DNA of 64,000 bases from Nocardioides sp. SYSU D00065 (GTDB lineage Bacteria > Actinomycetota > Actinomycetes > Propionibacteriales > Nocardioidaceae). A program made the translations under genes and the position numbers. Positions 18,704 through 28,879 of the stretch are shown in pieces. The notes under the pieces are model-generated. The model saw only the letters and a program-made list of their open reading frames with translations. It did not search any database and was not told the DNA's origin. The stretch's first letter is position 1; the number at the start of each line of letters is the position of its first letter. The stretch is taken from positions 1,048,413 to 1,112,412 of the forward strand of contig NZ_JAFMSX010000002.1 of assembly GCF_017916425.1 (NCBI RefSeq), given 5' to 3'.

Positions 18704-20524
18704 ATGCCGATCACTGCCGACACGTCCTTCCTCGACACCATGCCGCCGAACGTGGCCGTCCAGTTCTTCGACCGCGTGGCCGCCTCGCCCGACAGTGAGG
18801 CCTTCCGCTTCCCGCGCGGCGAGGCGTGGGAGTCGGTCACCTGGAAGCAGGCCGGCGACCGGGTCGAGGCGCTCGCGGCAGGCCTCATCGCGCTGGGCGT
18901 GGAGCCCGAGCAGCGCGTCGGCATCGCCTCGGGCACCCGCTACGAGTGGATCCTCGCGGACCTGGCGATCATGTGCGCCGCGGGAGCCACCACGACCGTC
19001 TACCCGACGACCAACGCCGAGGACACCCTCTACATCCTCGGCGACTCCGAGAGCCGCGTCGTCTTCGTCGAGGACGACGAGCAGCTCGCCAAGCTCACCG
19101 CTCACCGCACCGAGCTGCCGCACGTGGCCAAGGTCGTGACCTTCACCGGCCGCGCCGACGGCGACTGGGTCCTCTCGCTCGACGACCTCGCGGCGCTGGG
19201 GGCTGCGAAGCTGGCGCAGGAGCCCGACGTGGTGCGCACGACGTCGCAGGCGATCCGCCCCGACCAGCTCGCCACCCTCATCTACACCTCCGGGACCACC
19301 GGTCGCCCCAAGGGCGTGCGGCTGCGCCATTCCTCGTGGGTCTACGAGGGCGAGGCGATCCGGGCGCAGGGCATCCTGGGGCCCGACGACCTCGAGTTCC
19401 GCTGGCTGCCGATGGCGCACTCGTTCGGCAAGGTGCTGATGTCGACGCAGATGGCGTGCGGCTTCGCCGCGGCCATCGACGGCCGCGTCGAGAAGATCGT
19501 CGACAACCTGGGCGTGGTGAAACCGACCTTCATGGGCGCCGCGCCCCGCATCTTCGAGAAGGCGCACGGTCGCATCGTGACCATGCAGGCCGCGGAGGGC
19601 GGCGCCAAGGAGAAGATCTTCAAGAGCGCCTTCAAGGTCGGCCTCGAGGTCGAGCGGCTCAAGCGCGAGGGCAAGCCGGTCCCGCTCGCCCTCCGGGTGC
19701 AGCACGGCCTGTTCGACAAGCTCGTCTTCTCCAAGATCCGCGACCGGTTCGGTGGCAACGTCCGCTTCTTCATCTCGGGCGCCGCGGCGCTCAACCGCGA
19801 CATCGCCGAGTGGTTCGGGGCGGCCGGCATCACGATCCTCGAGGGCTACGGGCTCACCGAGACCTCCGCCGGCTCGTTCGTCAACCACCCCGACCAGAAC
19901 AAGTTCGGCACCGTCGGACCGGTCTTCCCCGGCAGCGAGGTCAAGCTCGGGGAGAACGACGAGGTCATGATCAAGGGTCCGGGCGTCATGGACGGCTACC
20001 ACAACCTCCCGGAGGAGACTGCGAAGACCCTCACCCCCGACGGCTGGCTGCACACCGGCGACAAGGGCTCTCTCGACGAGGACGGTCACCTGATCATCAC
20101 CGGCCGCATCAAGGAGCTGTTCAAGACCTCCGGGGGCAAGTACGTCGCCCCGCCGGCGATCGAGTCGAAGTTCAAGGCCGTCTGCCCCTACGCCAGCCAG
20201 TTCATGGTGTTCGGCGACGAGCGCAACTACTGCGTCGCGCTCATCACCCTCGACCCGGACGCGATGGCCGCGTGGGCCCAGGAGAACGGCATGAGCGGGG
20301 CGTCGTACACCGAGATCGTGCAGTCCGAGGCGGTGCGCACGATGGTCGGCGCCTACGTCGAGGAGCTCAACAGCCACCTCAACCGCTGGGAGACGGTCAA
20401 GAAGTGGACCCTGCTCGACCACGACCTCACCGTCGAGTCGGGAGAGCTCACCCCGTCGATGAAGGTCAAGCGCAACGTCGTGCTGCAGAACCACCGGGCG
20501 CTCATCGACGCGATGTACGCCTGA
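18704..20524 (+). CDS. fadD: Long-chain acyl-CoA ligase (FadD15-type)
   Basis: AMP-forming long-chain fatty acid-CoA ligase of 606 aa; it activates fatty acids with ATP and CoA for beta-oxidation or lipid synthesis. Seen: P-loop-like YTSGTTGRPKG at about 194-204, the A5 motif GYGLTET, the A7/A8 core DGWLHTGDKGSLDEDGHL and ITGRIKELFKTSGGKYV with the conserved adenylation-domain residues. Start: ATG 18704 (PITADTS follows); in-frame ATGs at 18662 and 18689 are less likely because they would lie in the hairpin leader. A strong hairpin follows the gene. Single gene with its own promoter. Confidence 0.94.
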   Translation: MPITADTSFLDTMPPNVAVQFFDRVAASPDSEAFRFPRGEAWESVTWKQAGDRVEALAAGLIALGVEPEQRVGIASGTRYEWILADLAIMCAAGATTTVYPTTNAEDTLYILGDSESRVVFVEDDEQLAKLTAHRTELPHVAKVVTFTGRADGDWVLSLDDLAALGAAKLAQEPDVVRTTSQAIRPDQLATLIYTSGTTGRPKGVRLRHSSWVYEGEAIRAQGILGPDDLEFRWLPMAHSFGKVLMSTQMACGFAAAIDGRVEKIVDNLGVVKPTFMGAAPRIFEKAHGRIVTMQAAEGGAKEKIFKSAFKVGLEVERLKREGKPVPLALRVQHGLFDKLVFSKIRDRFGGNVRFFISGAAALNRDIAEWFGAAGITILEGYGLTETSAGSFVNHPDQNKFGTVGPVFPGSEVKLGENDEVMIKGPGVMDGYHNLPEETAKTLTPDGWLHTGDKGSLDEDGHLIITGRIKELFKTSGGKYVAPPAIESKFKAVCPYASQFMVFGDERNYCVALITLDPDAMAAWAQENGMSGASYTEIVQSEAVRTMVGAYVEELNSHLNRWETVKKWTLLDHDLTVESGELTPSMKVKRNVVLQNHRALIDAMYA

Positions 20525-20565
20525 GCCCCAGCCCCCGCACAGGGGGCGCACAGCGGGCGCCGCTC

Positions 20566-20601
20566 GGATGGGTGTCGGTGGGAGACCACCCGCACCCATC
20601 C
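20566..20601 (+). terminator. Strong hairpin after fadD
   Basis: A 16-nt arm (20566-20581) pairs with 20586-20601 at 14 of 16 positions around a GAGA tetraloop. It sits 42 bases after the fadD stop and just ahead of the next start codon. Without a T-run it may act as a transcript end or as a leader element of the downstream gene. Confidence 0.6.
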
Positions 20602-20628
20602 GCGTTCCACGACCCGCAGGAGCTCCGC

Positions 20629-21573
20629 ATGACAGTCCACGACCACGCGCACGGCGACACCGACGGGCGCGACACCGACGAGCACGACCTCGGCCTGCAG
20701 CACGACCTCGGCACGCTCGAGAGGCGCGGCCTGGCACGCGCCCCCCGCAGCGCACCGGGCGGGCTCGGCAGGCGCGGGGTGCTGGGGGTGCTCGGCGGCC
20801 TCGGCGTGGCCGCGGTGGCCGGCTGCGGCGCCGCGGACCGGACGGCGGACGCGTCGGCGACCGGCACCGACCCGGTCGGTCCGCCCTCCGGCGGTCCCGG
20901 CGGGGGTCCGGGCGGCTTCGGGGGCGACACGTCGGTCGAGGTGGCCGAGGGTGAGATCCCCGAGGAGACCGCTGGCCCCTACCCCGGCGACGGGTCCAAC
21001 GGCCCCGACGTGCTCGCCGAGAGCGGAGTGGTGCGCAGCGACCTGACCACGAGCTTCGGGTCGGCGTCCGGCGTCGCCCAGGGCGTACCCCTCACCCTGC
21101 GCTTCCGGCTCCTCGACCTCACCGGCGAGGACGCCCGGATCCTCTCGGGAGCCGCGCTCTACGCCTGGCACTGCGACCGCGACGGCGCCTACTCGATGTA
21201 CGACGGAGCGGCGGTGGACGAGAACTACCTGCGCGGGGTCCAGGAGTCCGACGCCGAGGGCTGGGTGGAGTTCACCACGATCTTCCCCGGCTGCTACTCC
21301 GGGCGCTGGCCGCACGTCCACTTCGAGGTCTACGAGTCGCTGGCCGCCGCGACCAGCGTCTCCAACAAGCTGCGCACCTCACAGCTGGCGTTCCCGCGCG
21401 ACGTCTGCGAGGCGGTGTACGCCACCGCGGGGTACGGGTCGTCGGTGAAGAACCTGGCGCAGACCAGTCTCGACTCCGACGGCGTCTTCGGCGACGGCTG
21501 GTCCTTGCAGCTGGCCTCGGTGAAGGGATCGGTGACCGACGGCTACACGGCGACGCTCAACGTGCCGATCTGA
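20629..21573 (+). CDS. Secreted intradiol dioxygenase-like lipoprotein
   Basis: Protein of 314 aa. The N-terminus carries a His/Asp-rich stretch and then a twin-arginine-type signal with lipobox (RRGVLGVLGGLGVAAVAGC, Cys at about 66). A Gly/Pro-rich linker follows, then an intradiol ring-cleavage dioxygenase domain from about 110. Candidate iron ligands are a Tyr in LYAWHCD, Tyr223 in PGCYSG, and His229 and His231 in GRWPHVHFEV, which is the family pattern. The natural substrate of these exported enzymes is not known; catechol-type compounds are the family default. AGGAG 8 nt before the ATG supports this start. hemW follows 18 bp later. Confidence 0.82.
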   Translation: MTVHDHAHGDTDGRDTDEHDLGLQHDLGTLERRGLARAPRSAPGGLGRRGVLGVLGGLGVAAVAGCGAADRTADASATGTDPVGPPSGGPGGGPGGFGGDTSVEVAEGEIPEETAGPYPGDGSNGPDVLAESGVVRSDLTTSFGSASGVAQGVPLTLRFRLLDLTGEDARILSGAALYAWHCDRDGAYSMYDGAAVDENYLRGVQESDAEGWVEFTTIFPGCYSGRWPHVHFEVYESLAAATSVSNKLRTSQLAFPRDVCEAVYATAGYGSSVKNLAQTSLDSDGVFGDGWSLQLASVKGSVTDGYTATLNVPI

Positions 21574-21591
21574 TCCGGACGGGGTGCGTGG

Positions 21592-22821
21592 TTGGATACG
21601 GAGGTGCCCCCCGCGCAGCCCGACGGCGACGTCGCCCCCGAGGACGGCCTCCTGCCCGAGGAGGCCCGCGCCGAGTTCGGCAGCAAGCCGTTCGGGCTCT
21701 ACGTCCACGTGCCGTTCTGCACGGTGCGCTGCGGCTACTGCGACTTCAACACCTACACCGCCCACGAGCTCGGCGACGAGGTCGGCGCCAGCCGGTCGAC
21801 GTACGCCGAGGCGGCGATCCGGGAGATCCGCTTCGCGCGGCACGTGCTCGGCCACCGCGACGTGCCCATCGAGACGATCTTCTTCGGCGGCGGTACGCCG
21901 ACCCTGCTCAAGGCCGCCGACCTCGGGGCCATCGTGGCGAGCGCGGCCGCGGAGTTCGGCCTGGCCGACGACGTGGAGATCACCACCGAGGCCAACCCTG
22001 ACAGCGTGGCGGCCTGGGACCTGGAGGAGCTGCGCACGGCCGGCTTCAACCGGATCAGCTTCGGCATGCAGTCCGCGGTGGACCACGTGCTGCGCACGCT
22101 GGACCGCACGCACGATCCGCTGCGCGTGCCGGCAGCGGTGCAGTGGGCGCGGCAGGCGGGATTCGACGACGTCAGCCTGGACCTGATCTACGGCACGCCC
22201 GGCGAGTCGCTGGCCGACTGGGAGACCTCCGTGGAGGCGGCACTGGAGTGTCGGCCCGACCACGTCTCGGCGTACTCGCTCATCGTCGAGGACGGCACGG
22301 CGATGGCACGGCAGGTCGCCCGCGGCGAGCTGCCGATGCCGGACGAGGACGACCTCGCCGACAAGTACCACCTCGCCGACGAGCGCTTCACCGCAGCCGG
22401 GCTCGGCTGGTACGAGGTGTCGAACTGGGCCAGCTCGCCCGAGCACTGGTGTCGGCACAACCTGACGTACTGGACCGGCGGGCACTGGTGGGGCGTCGGT
22501 CCCGGCGCGCACTCGCACGTCGGCGGCGTGCGCTGGTGGAACGTCAAGCACCCCTCGGCGTACGCCCAGCGGCTGGCGCGCGGCGTCTCCCCGGCGCTGG
22601 CCCGGGAGGTGCTCGGCTACCACGACCAGCGGGTCGAGCGGATCCTGCTCGAGATCCGCCTCGTCGAGGGCCTGCCGGTCACGACGCTGGAGGCGACCGG
22701 CCGCTCGCACGTCGCCCGACTGGTCGCCGACGGGCTCGTCGAGCTGGTCGCCGAGCGGCTCGTCCTCACCCAGCGCGGGCGCCTCCTCGCGGACGCGGTC
22801 GTGCGCGACCTCGTCGACTGA
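21592..22821 (+). CDS. hemW: Heme chaperone HemW (radical SAM)
   Basis: Radical SAM protein of about 409 aa, formerly called HemN-like; HemW binds heme and hands it to target proteins. Seen: the iron-sulfur cluster motif CTVRCGYC with Cys43, Cys47 and Cys50, followed by the DFNTYT signature (NTYTA is the HemW-type version), then FFGGGTPTLL and ITTEANPDS, and the C-terminal HemN domain. The extra Cys of true HemN (CxxxCxxCxC) is absent, as the F follows, supporting HemW. Start uncertain: TTG 21592 or GTG 21604, both near the radical SAM core. Ordinary length. Confidence 0.93.
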   Translation: MDTEVPPAQPDGDVAPEDGLLPEEARAEFGSKPFGLYVHVPFCTVRCGYCDFNTYTAHELGDEVGASRSTYAEAAIREIRFARHVLGHRDVPIETIFFGGGTPTLLKAADLGAIVASAAAEFGLADDVEITTEANPDSVAAWDLEELRTAGFNRISFGMQSAVDHVLRTLDRTHDPLRVPAAVQWARQAGFDDVSLDLIYGTPGESLADWETSVEAALECRPDHVSAYSLIVEDGTAMARQVARGELPMPDEDDLADKYHLADERFTAAGLGWYEVSNWASSPEHWCRHNLTYWTGGHWWGVGPGAHSHVGGVRWWNVKHPSAYAQRLARGVSPALAREVLGYHDQRVERILLEIRLVEGLPVTTLEATGRSHVARLVADGLVELVAERLVLTQRGRLLADAVVRDLVD

Positions 22822-22882
22822 GCGCCGGCTTCGGTATCGAAACTGGAGCTTCCCGGCCGAAACTTCGGGGGTGAGGCTCGGG

Positions 22883-22904
22883 TTTCCCCGGCTAGCCGGG
22901 GAAA
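22883..22904. repeat. Perfect 22-bp palindrome between convergent genes
   Basis: The arms TTTCCCCGGCT and AGCCGGGGAAA meet with no loop at a central CTAG. It lies between the convergent hemW and DUF3097 genes, 61 and 28 bases from their stops, so a shared transcript end is a reasonable role. It could equally be a protein-binding site. Confidence 0.6.
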
Positions 22905-22932
22905 GCCACCCCGGGGCGCCCAGCCCCACCCC

Positions 22933-23781
22933 TCACGGCTGGGTCGTGAAGTCGATCAGCTCCTCGACGCGGCCCAGGAGCTCCGGCTCGAGGTCGGCGT
23001 ACGACGAGACCCGGCCGAGGATGTGCTTCCACGCGCGGGCGATGTCGGCCTGGTCGCGGTGCGGCCAGCCCAGCTGCTGACAGGTGCCGGTCTTCCAGTC
23101 GATGCCCTTGGGCACCGACGGCCAGCGCGGGATGCCGAGCCGGTCGGGCTTGACGGCCTGCCAGATGTCGATGAAGGGGTGCCCGACGACGAGGACGTGC
23201 TTGCCGATGGGGGAGCGGGCGATGCCCTGCGCGATCCGCGCCTCCTTGGAGCCCGGGACGAGGTGGTCGACCAGGACGCCCACGCGGCGCTGCGGGCCGG
23301 GCCGGAAGTCGCGCAGGTGGTCGGCCAGGTCGTCGACGCCGCCGAGGTACTCGACCACGACGCCCTCGATGCGCAGGTCGTCGCCCCACACCTTCTCCAC
23401 GAGCTCGGCGTCGTGCCGGCCCTCGACGAAGATCCGGCTGGCGCGCGCGACCCTCGCCCGCGCGCCCGGCACCGCGACCGATCCCGACGCCGTACGCGTG
23501 GGCGCGGCAGGAGCGCCGCCGCGGACCGGACGGGTGAGGATCACCGGCTTGCCCTCGAGCAGGAAGCCGGGGCCGAGCGGGAAGGTGCGCCGCTTGCCGC
23601 GCCGGTCCTCCAGCGTGAGCGTGTCGATGTCGCGGTCGACCGCGACCACCTCGCCGCACCAGTCGGTCGTGACCTCCTCGACGACCATCCCGATCTCGGT
23701 CGGGACCTCGACGGCCCGGCCGTTCCTCGGGGCTCGCCAGTCACCGGAGAGGACGTCTGTTCCGTAGCGATCCACAGGCAC
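22933..23781 (-). CDS. DUF3097 family protein
   Basis: Protein of 282 aa that I place in DUF3097, an actinobacteria-specific family of unknown function. The N-terminal half (VEVPTEIGMVVEEVTTDWCGEVVAVDRD) is beta-rich. The C-terminal half has a Toprim-like look with the metal-site-type segments IFVEGRHDAELVEKVWG (E after V as in Toprim) and VGVLVDHLVPGSKE (D-x-D-like). A nucleic-acid enzyme role is therefore suggested but unproven. GTG start at 23781 lies 6 nt after TAGCGT (23793-23788). Confidence 0.8.
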   Translation of the reverse strand: MPVDRYGTDVLSGDWRAPRNGRAVEVPTEIGMVVEEVTTDWCGEVVAVDRDIDTLTLEDRRGKRRTFPLGPGFLLEGKPVILTRPVRGGAPAAPTRTASGSVAVPGARARVARASRIFVEGRHDAELVEKVWGDDLRIEGVVVEYLGGVDDLADHLRDFRPGPQRRVGVLVDHLVPGSKEARIAQGIARSPIGKHVLVVGHPFIDIWQAVKPDRLGIPRWPSVPKGIDWKTGTCQQLGWPHRDQADIARAWKHILGRVSSYADLEPELLGRVEELIDFTTQP

Positions 23782-23847
23782 CGGGCAACGCTAGGTGCCC
23801 GATGCCTGTGGAGCGGCGGTGACACGCCGCGGCGAGCGGGGCGGTCC

Positions 23848-24177
23848 TCAGCCCTCGGCCAGGCCGTCGCCCTCGGCGGCCTCGCCGCTGTTGGCGCCGC
23901 CCCCCGTGGCCACCCGCTCGTCCTCCTCCTGGGTGGCGTCCATCTCCAGCTCGGCGCGGCTCTTGGTCTCCTCGTCGTCAGGGTCGAGGGGCTCGGCGAG
24001 CGGGTTGTCCTCCCCGGGCTGCAGGTCCTCGGGGAGCTGGTCGTCGGAGATGCCGCCCAGCGTCGCCGAGTCGGGGGACGCGGTGCCTCCGGAGTGGTCG
24101 GCGTCCGCAGGGCTGGTGCGGCTCGTGGCCTCGGGGGTCTCGCCAGGGTCGATCTGGGAACCGTTGTCGTCGCTCAT
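23848..24177 (-). CDS. Acidic, probably disordered protein, unknown function
   Basis: Protein of 109 aa rich in Asp, Glu, Ser and Gly with no hydrophobic core. It contains the block DDQLPEDLQPGEDNPLAEPLD, probably the only constrained part. ATG at 24177 is the natural start. Codon usage looks coding (strong third-position GC), and nothing competes on the other strand. I do not recognise a function; it could be a stress or regulatory tail protein. Confidence 0.65.
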   Translation of the reverse strand: MSDDNGSQIDPGETPEATSRTSPADADHSGGTASPDSATLGGISDDQLPEDLQPGEDNPLAEPLDPDDEETKSRAELEMDATQEEDERVATGGGANSGEAAEGDGLAEG

Positions 24178-24237
24178 GCTCCAGTCCTACCGACCGCCAC
24201 CTGAGGAGTCCAGCCCCGGGCGGGTGGGACGTGGCGC

Positions 24238-24918
24238 TCAGCAGATGCCGGCGTGGAGGTGGGAGCGCAGCGCGGCGCCCAGCTCCTGCGGCGAGGAGAC
24301 CGTGCGCAGGAAGTCGAGGCGCTCGGTGTGGGCGCCGGCCGAGTCGAGCCACGACACGTCCACGCCGGTCGGCTCCACCCGCAGGAGGCTCGCGGCCAGC
24401 AGCGACTGCACGGGTACGCCGAAGGTGGCGGCCATCGCGCTGCGGAGCTCGCGCTCGTGGGCCTGGTTGGCGTGCTCGGCCGTCCGCTGCAGGTGACCGG
24501 GATTGAGCACGTGCGCGCGGTCCTGGAAGTCGGCCGGCGCCACGTCGGTCACGCGCGTGCCGCGCAGCAACGCCACGGAGGTCGGCTCGAGCGCCACCAG
24601 GGCGCGGGGGTCGCCGCAGCAGGCGCATCCGGCGCCCCGCTGGACGAGCGCGCCCCGCAGCACCAGCACCAGGTCGCGCTCGGGCGACGCCGGGTCGCCC
24701 AGGCCGCTGGTCACCTCGACCACTGCGCTTGCGCCGCCGCGCGTCGCGGCGAGGAGCGCCGAGTCGTCGCTGGCGCTGAAGACCGGGGACCCGTGCACGT
24801 CGCAGGTGACGTCGTAGACCTCGTCGGCGAGCACCTGGCCGATGTCGCCGACCACCAGGCTGATGCCGTCGGGGCAGGACAGGACGCTCCGGGCGAGCAG
24901 GGCTGCGTCGTTCACCAT
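24238..24918 (-). CDS. DUF2470 domain protein, iron-box controlled
   Basis: Protein of 226 aa. The C-terminal 95 residues match DUF2470 (HLQRTAEHANQAHERELRSA carries the conserved His/Glu pattern), a module attached to flavin-type split-barrel proteins such as the HugZ heme oxygenases. The N-terminal part has a split-barrel look with a CACCGDP cluster. An iron- or heme-related role is thus likely. Start: ATG at 24918, with AGGAGG 9 nt before it; an upstream ATG at 24948 would sit inside the operator. A 19-bp IdeR/DtxR-type box (24936-24954) lies 18 bp upstream of the start, so expression is expected only when iron is scarce. Confidence 0.78.
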   Translation of the reverse strand: MVNDAALLARSVLSCPDGISLVVGDIGQVLADEVYDVTCDVHGSPVFSASDDSALLAATRGGASAVVEVTSGLGDPASPERDLVLVLRGALVQRGAGCACCGDPRALVALEPTSVALLRGTRVTDVAPADFQDRAHVLNPGHLQRTAEHANQAHERELRSAMAATFGVPVQSLLAASLLRVEPTGVDVSWLDSAGAHTERLDFLRTVSSPQELGAALRSHLHAGIC

Positions 24919-24935
24919 GGCGAGGCCTCCTGGGA

Positions 24936-24954
24936 TTAGGTAAGGCAAGCCTAA
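24936..24954 (-). promoter_or_regulatory. IdeR/DtxR-type iron box
   Basis: Minus strand TTAGGCTTGCCTTACCTAA matches the 19-bp iron-box consensus TTAGGTTAGSCTAACCTAA at about 16 positions, including both outer half-sites. It lies 18 bp before the start of the DUF2470 gene. Binding of the iron-loaded repressor would block that gene. Confidence 0.85.
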
Positions 24955-24969
24955 CCCACCACGGCTCGG

Positions 24970-25833
24970 CTAGATCAAGGGCAGGCGCTTCTGGCTGCGG
25001 GGGAGGTGCTCGTAGCCGCGGCGGACCGCGCTGGAGAGGCGCTCGCGCTCCCACGGCCACTCGCCCTCGGCGAGCGCCTGGGACTCGGGGACGCCGCGGG
25101 CGGCCAGGTCGCGGATCGTCTCGGCGATGACGCCGAGCTCGACGCGCTGGTCCTGCACGAACTCCTTGTCCACCACGCGGCCGTGGCCCGGGACGACCAC
25201 GGTCGCGTCGGTCATCAGGGTGAGGACGAGGTCGAGCGTTGCCGGCCACTCGAGCGGCCAGGAGTCGTCGCCGATGAACGGCGGGTCCGACTCCTCGATC
25301 AAGTCGCCGCCCAGGAGCACGTCGGCGTCCGGCACCCGGACGACGAGGTCGCCGGCCGTGTGCCCGCGCCCAGGGTGGATCAGCTCGACGGCTCGGTCGC
25401 CGAGGTCGAGCTGGACGGCGGAGGAGAACGTGTGCGTGGGCAGGTGCAGCGTGGTGGCCAGGACCTCCTCTCGGCGTGGGTCGTCGCTCGCCTGCTCGTA
25501 CTCCTCGAAGGTGCGCTCGGCGGAGGCCCGCATGTGGTCGCGCGCCCACTCGGTGGCGTGGATCGGCAGCTCGCCGAACTGCTCGACGAGGGTCGCGTTG
25601 CCGAAGTGGTGGTCCCAGTGCTCGTGGGTGTTGACCAGGCCCGTGAGCGGTCCCGCGCCCAGTCGACGTACGTCGTCGGCGACGGTGCGCGCCGCGGCCG
25701 CCGAGCCGTGCGTGTCGACCATCAGCAGGCCCGTCGAGCCCCCGACGAGGGTGATGTTGACGTGCATCCAGTCGTATTGCGCCACCCAGACGCGTGGGGC
25801 GACCTCGGTGAACCGCGGGGTGTCGTCGGCCAT
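24970..25833 (-). CDS. Metallo-beta-lactamase-fold hydrolase
   Basis: Protein of 287 aa with the MBL fold. The zinc motif is [12 protein letters not shown] at about 80-91 (HxHxDH), with later ligands in [13 protein letters not shown] (His near 157) and the Asp of GGDLIEESD; a C-terminal GHGRVVDKE also fits. No substrate is indicated; the class includes glyoxalase II, lactonases and others. ATG 25833 is preferred (frame open 12 codons further) and lies 7 nt after TACGCT (25846-25841). Divergent from hrcA. Confidence 0.85.
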   Translation of the reverse strand: MADDTPRFTEVAPRVWVAQYDWMHVNITLVGGSTGLLMVDTHGSAAAARTVADDVRRLGAGPLTGLVNTHEHWDHHFGNATLVEQFGELPIHATEWARDHMRASAERTFEEYEQASDDPRREEVLATTLHLPTHTFSSAVQLDLGDRAVELIHPGRGHTAGDLVVRVPDADVLLGGDLIEESDPPFIGDDSWPLEWPATLDLVLTLMTDATVVVPGHGRVVDKEFVQDQRVELGVIAETIRDLAARGVPESQALAEGEWPWERERLSSAVRRGYEHLPRSQKRLPLI

Positions 25834-25862
25834 GCCCGCGAGCGTACGGTCGCCTAGTAGAG

Positions 25863-25889
25863 TTGGCACTCAGGGCGAACGAGTGCCAG
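25863..25889 (+). promoter_or_regulatory. CIRCE element of hrcA-dnaJ
   Basis: TTGGCACTC - 9 nt - GAGTGCCAG, against the consensus TTAGCACTC-N9-GAGTGCTAA. It starts 69 bp before the hrcA ATG and just after the promoter area. HrcA binding here would make the operon self-repressed and heat-inducible. Confidence 0.92.
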
Positions 25890-25931
25890 AACTGCGACAA
25901 CCACCCGAGTGAGCCGGCGAGGAGGGCTGCG

Positions 25932-26950
25932 ATGGTCGACGAGCGCAAGCTCGACGTGCTGCGCGCGATCGTGGAGGACTACGTCGCCACCGAGGAGCCG
26001 GTCGGCTCCAAGGCGCTGGTCGAGCGGCACGGACTCGGTGTCTCGCCGGCCACGGTCCGCAACGACATGGCGGTGCTGGAGGAGGAGGGCTACATCCACC
26101 AGCCCCACACCAGCGCCGGGCGCGTCCCCACCGACAAGGGCTATCGCCTCTTCGTCGACAAGCTCGCCACCCTCAAGCCGATGAGCGCCGCCGAGCGCCG
26201 CGCCATCGCCACCCTGCTCGACGGCGCCGTCGACCTCGACGACGTGGTCCGGCGCTCGGTGCGGCTGCTGAGCCAGCTCACCCGCCAGGTCGCGATCGTG
26301 CAGTACCCGGCGCTGTCACGGTCGACGGTGCGTCACGTCGAGCTCGTCGCGCTGACCCCGACGCGCGTGATGGTCATCTTGATCCTCAGCACCGGCGGGG
26401 TCGAGCAGCGCCTCGTCGAGCTGGACGGCCCGATCGCCGACGGCGATCTCGCCGAGCTGCGGGCCGCGCTCAACCAGGCCAGCGCCGGGGTGCAGATCGC
26501 CGCGGCCGCCAAGGCCTTGGGCGAGCTCGCCGACAAGGTGCGCCCCGAGCAGGTCGACACCACGAAGGCCGTGGTGAGCGTGCTGACCGAGGCCATGTCG
26601 GACCACCGCAGCGACGAGCGCGTGGCCGTCAGCGGCACCGCCAACCTGGCCCGTTACGGCGACTTCGACACGGCCGTCCGCCCGCTGCTGGAGGCGCTGG
26701 AGGAGCACGTCGTGCTGCTCAAGCTGCTGGGGGAGTCGGGCGTCGACGCCCTCACCGTCCGCATCGGGCACGAGGGCCCCTACTCCGAGCTCGCGGCCAC
26801 CAGCGTCGTGGCCACCGGCTACGGGCCGCAGGAGCTGCACCTCGGCTCCCTCGGCGTGGTCGGACCGACCCGCATGGACTACCCCGGATCCATGGCAGCC
26901 GTGCGCGCGGTCGCGCGCTACGTCTCCCGCATCCTCGATGAAGGAAACCA

Positions 26951-26954
<4 letters not shown>
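25932..26954 (+). CDS. hrcA: Heat-inducible transcriptional repressor HrcA
   Basis: Repressor of class I heat-shock genes, 340 aa, that binds CIRCE. Seen: N-terminal winged helix ([39 protein letters not shown]), the [14 protein letters not shown] motif near 70-85 and a C-terminal GAF-like domain ending [20 protein letters not shown] at 25932 follows a GGAGGG ribosome site by 7 nt; the frame is open upstream into CIRCE, which excludes longer starts. Overlaps dnaJ by 4 bp (GTGA). Confidence 0.97.
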
Positions 26955-28120
<1,166 letters not shown>

Positions 28121-28130
28121 GCCCGGGCCG

Positions 28131-28871
28131 ATGTCCCTCCCCGTCCACCTCGTCGAGTCGCTGGCTGGCGTCGCCGTCGGCTCTCTGGTGGAGGTGACCG
28201 GCGACGAGGCGCACCACGCCGTCGCCGTACGCCGCCTCCGCGAGGGCGAGCAGGTCGTGCTGACCGACGGAGCGGGGTCCTCGGCCACCGGGACGGTCAC
28301 GGCGACGGGCAAGCGGGTCTTCACCGTCACGATCGGATCGCTGTCGACCCAGGACCGCCCCCAGCCCGCGATCACCGTCGTGCAGGCCCTGCCCAAGGGC
28401 GAGCGCGGCGAGCTCGCCGTCGAGGTGCTCACCGAGGTCGGCGTGGACCGAATCGTCCCCTGGGCCGCGTCGCGCTCGGTCGCGGTGTGGAAGGGCGAGC
28501 GCGCGGCGAAGTCGCACGCCAGGTGGCAGGCCACGGCCCGCGAGGCCGCCAAGCAGTCGCGCCGGTCCTGGCTACCCACGGTCGCGCCCCTCGCCACGAC
28601 CGCCGACCTCGCCGACGTCGTCGCCGACGCGGACCTCGCCGTGGTGCTGCACGAGGACGCGAGCGACCCGCTCAGCTCGGTCGACGTGCCGGCGTCCGGA
28701 CGCATCGTCGTCGTCGTCGGTCCCGAGGGCGGCATCGCCCCCGACGAGCTGGCCGCGCTGACCGGGGCGGGCGCGCAAGCCGTACGCCTCGGCGCGGAGG
28801 TGCTGCGCACGTCCACCGCCGGTGTCGTCGCCGTCGCGGCGCTCCTGGCGCGCACCAGCCGCTGGAGCTGA
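28131..28871 (+). CDS. rsmE: 16S rRNA m3U1498 methyltransferase RsmE
   Basis: SPOUT-class methyltransferase of 246 aa that modifies U1498 of 16S rRNA. Seen: the N-terminal PUA-like domain with DEAHHAVAVRRLREGEQVVL, the linker QALPKGERGELAVEVLTEVG, and the C-terminal knot with VVGPEGGIAPDEL and RLGAEVLRTSTAG, which form the SAM pocket. Its ATG comes 10 bp after dnaJ, making it the third gene of the hrcA operon, as in mycobacteria. The length is usual. Confidence 0.96.
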   Translation: MSLPVHLVESLAGVAVGSLVEVTGDEAHHAVAVRRLREGEQVVLTDGAGSSATGTVTATGKRVFTVTIGSLSTQDRPQPAITVVQALPKGERGELAVEVLTEVGVDRIVPWAASRSVAVWKGERAAKSHARWQATAREAAKQSRRSWLPTVAPLATTADLADVVADADLAVVLHEDASDPLSSVDVPASGRIVVVVGPEGGIAPDELAALTGAGAQAVRLGAEVLRTSTAGVVAVAALLARTSRWS

Positions 28872-28879
28872 CGCGACGC

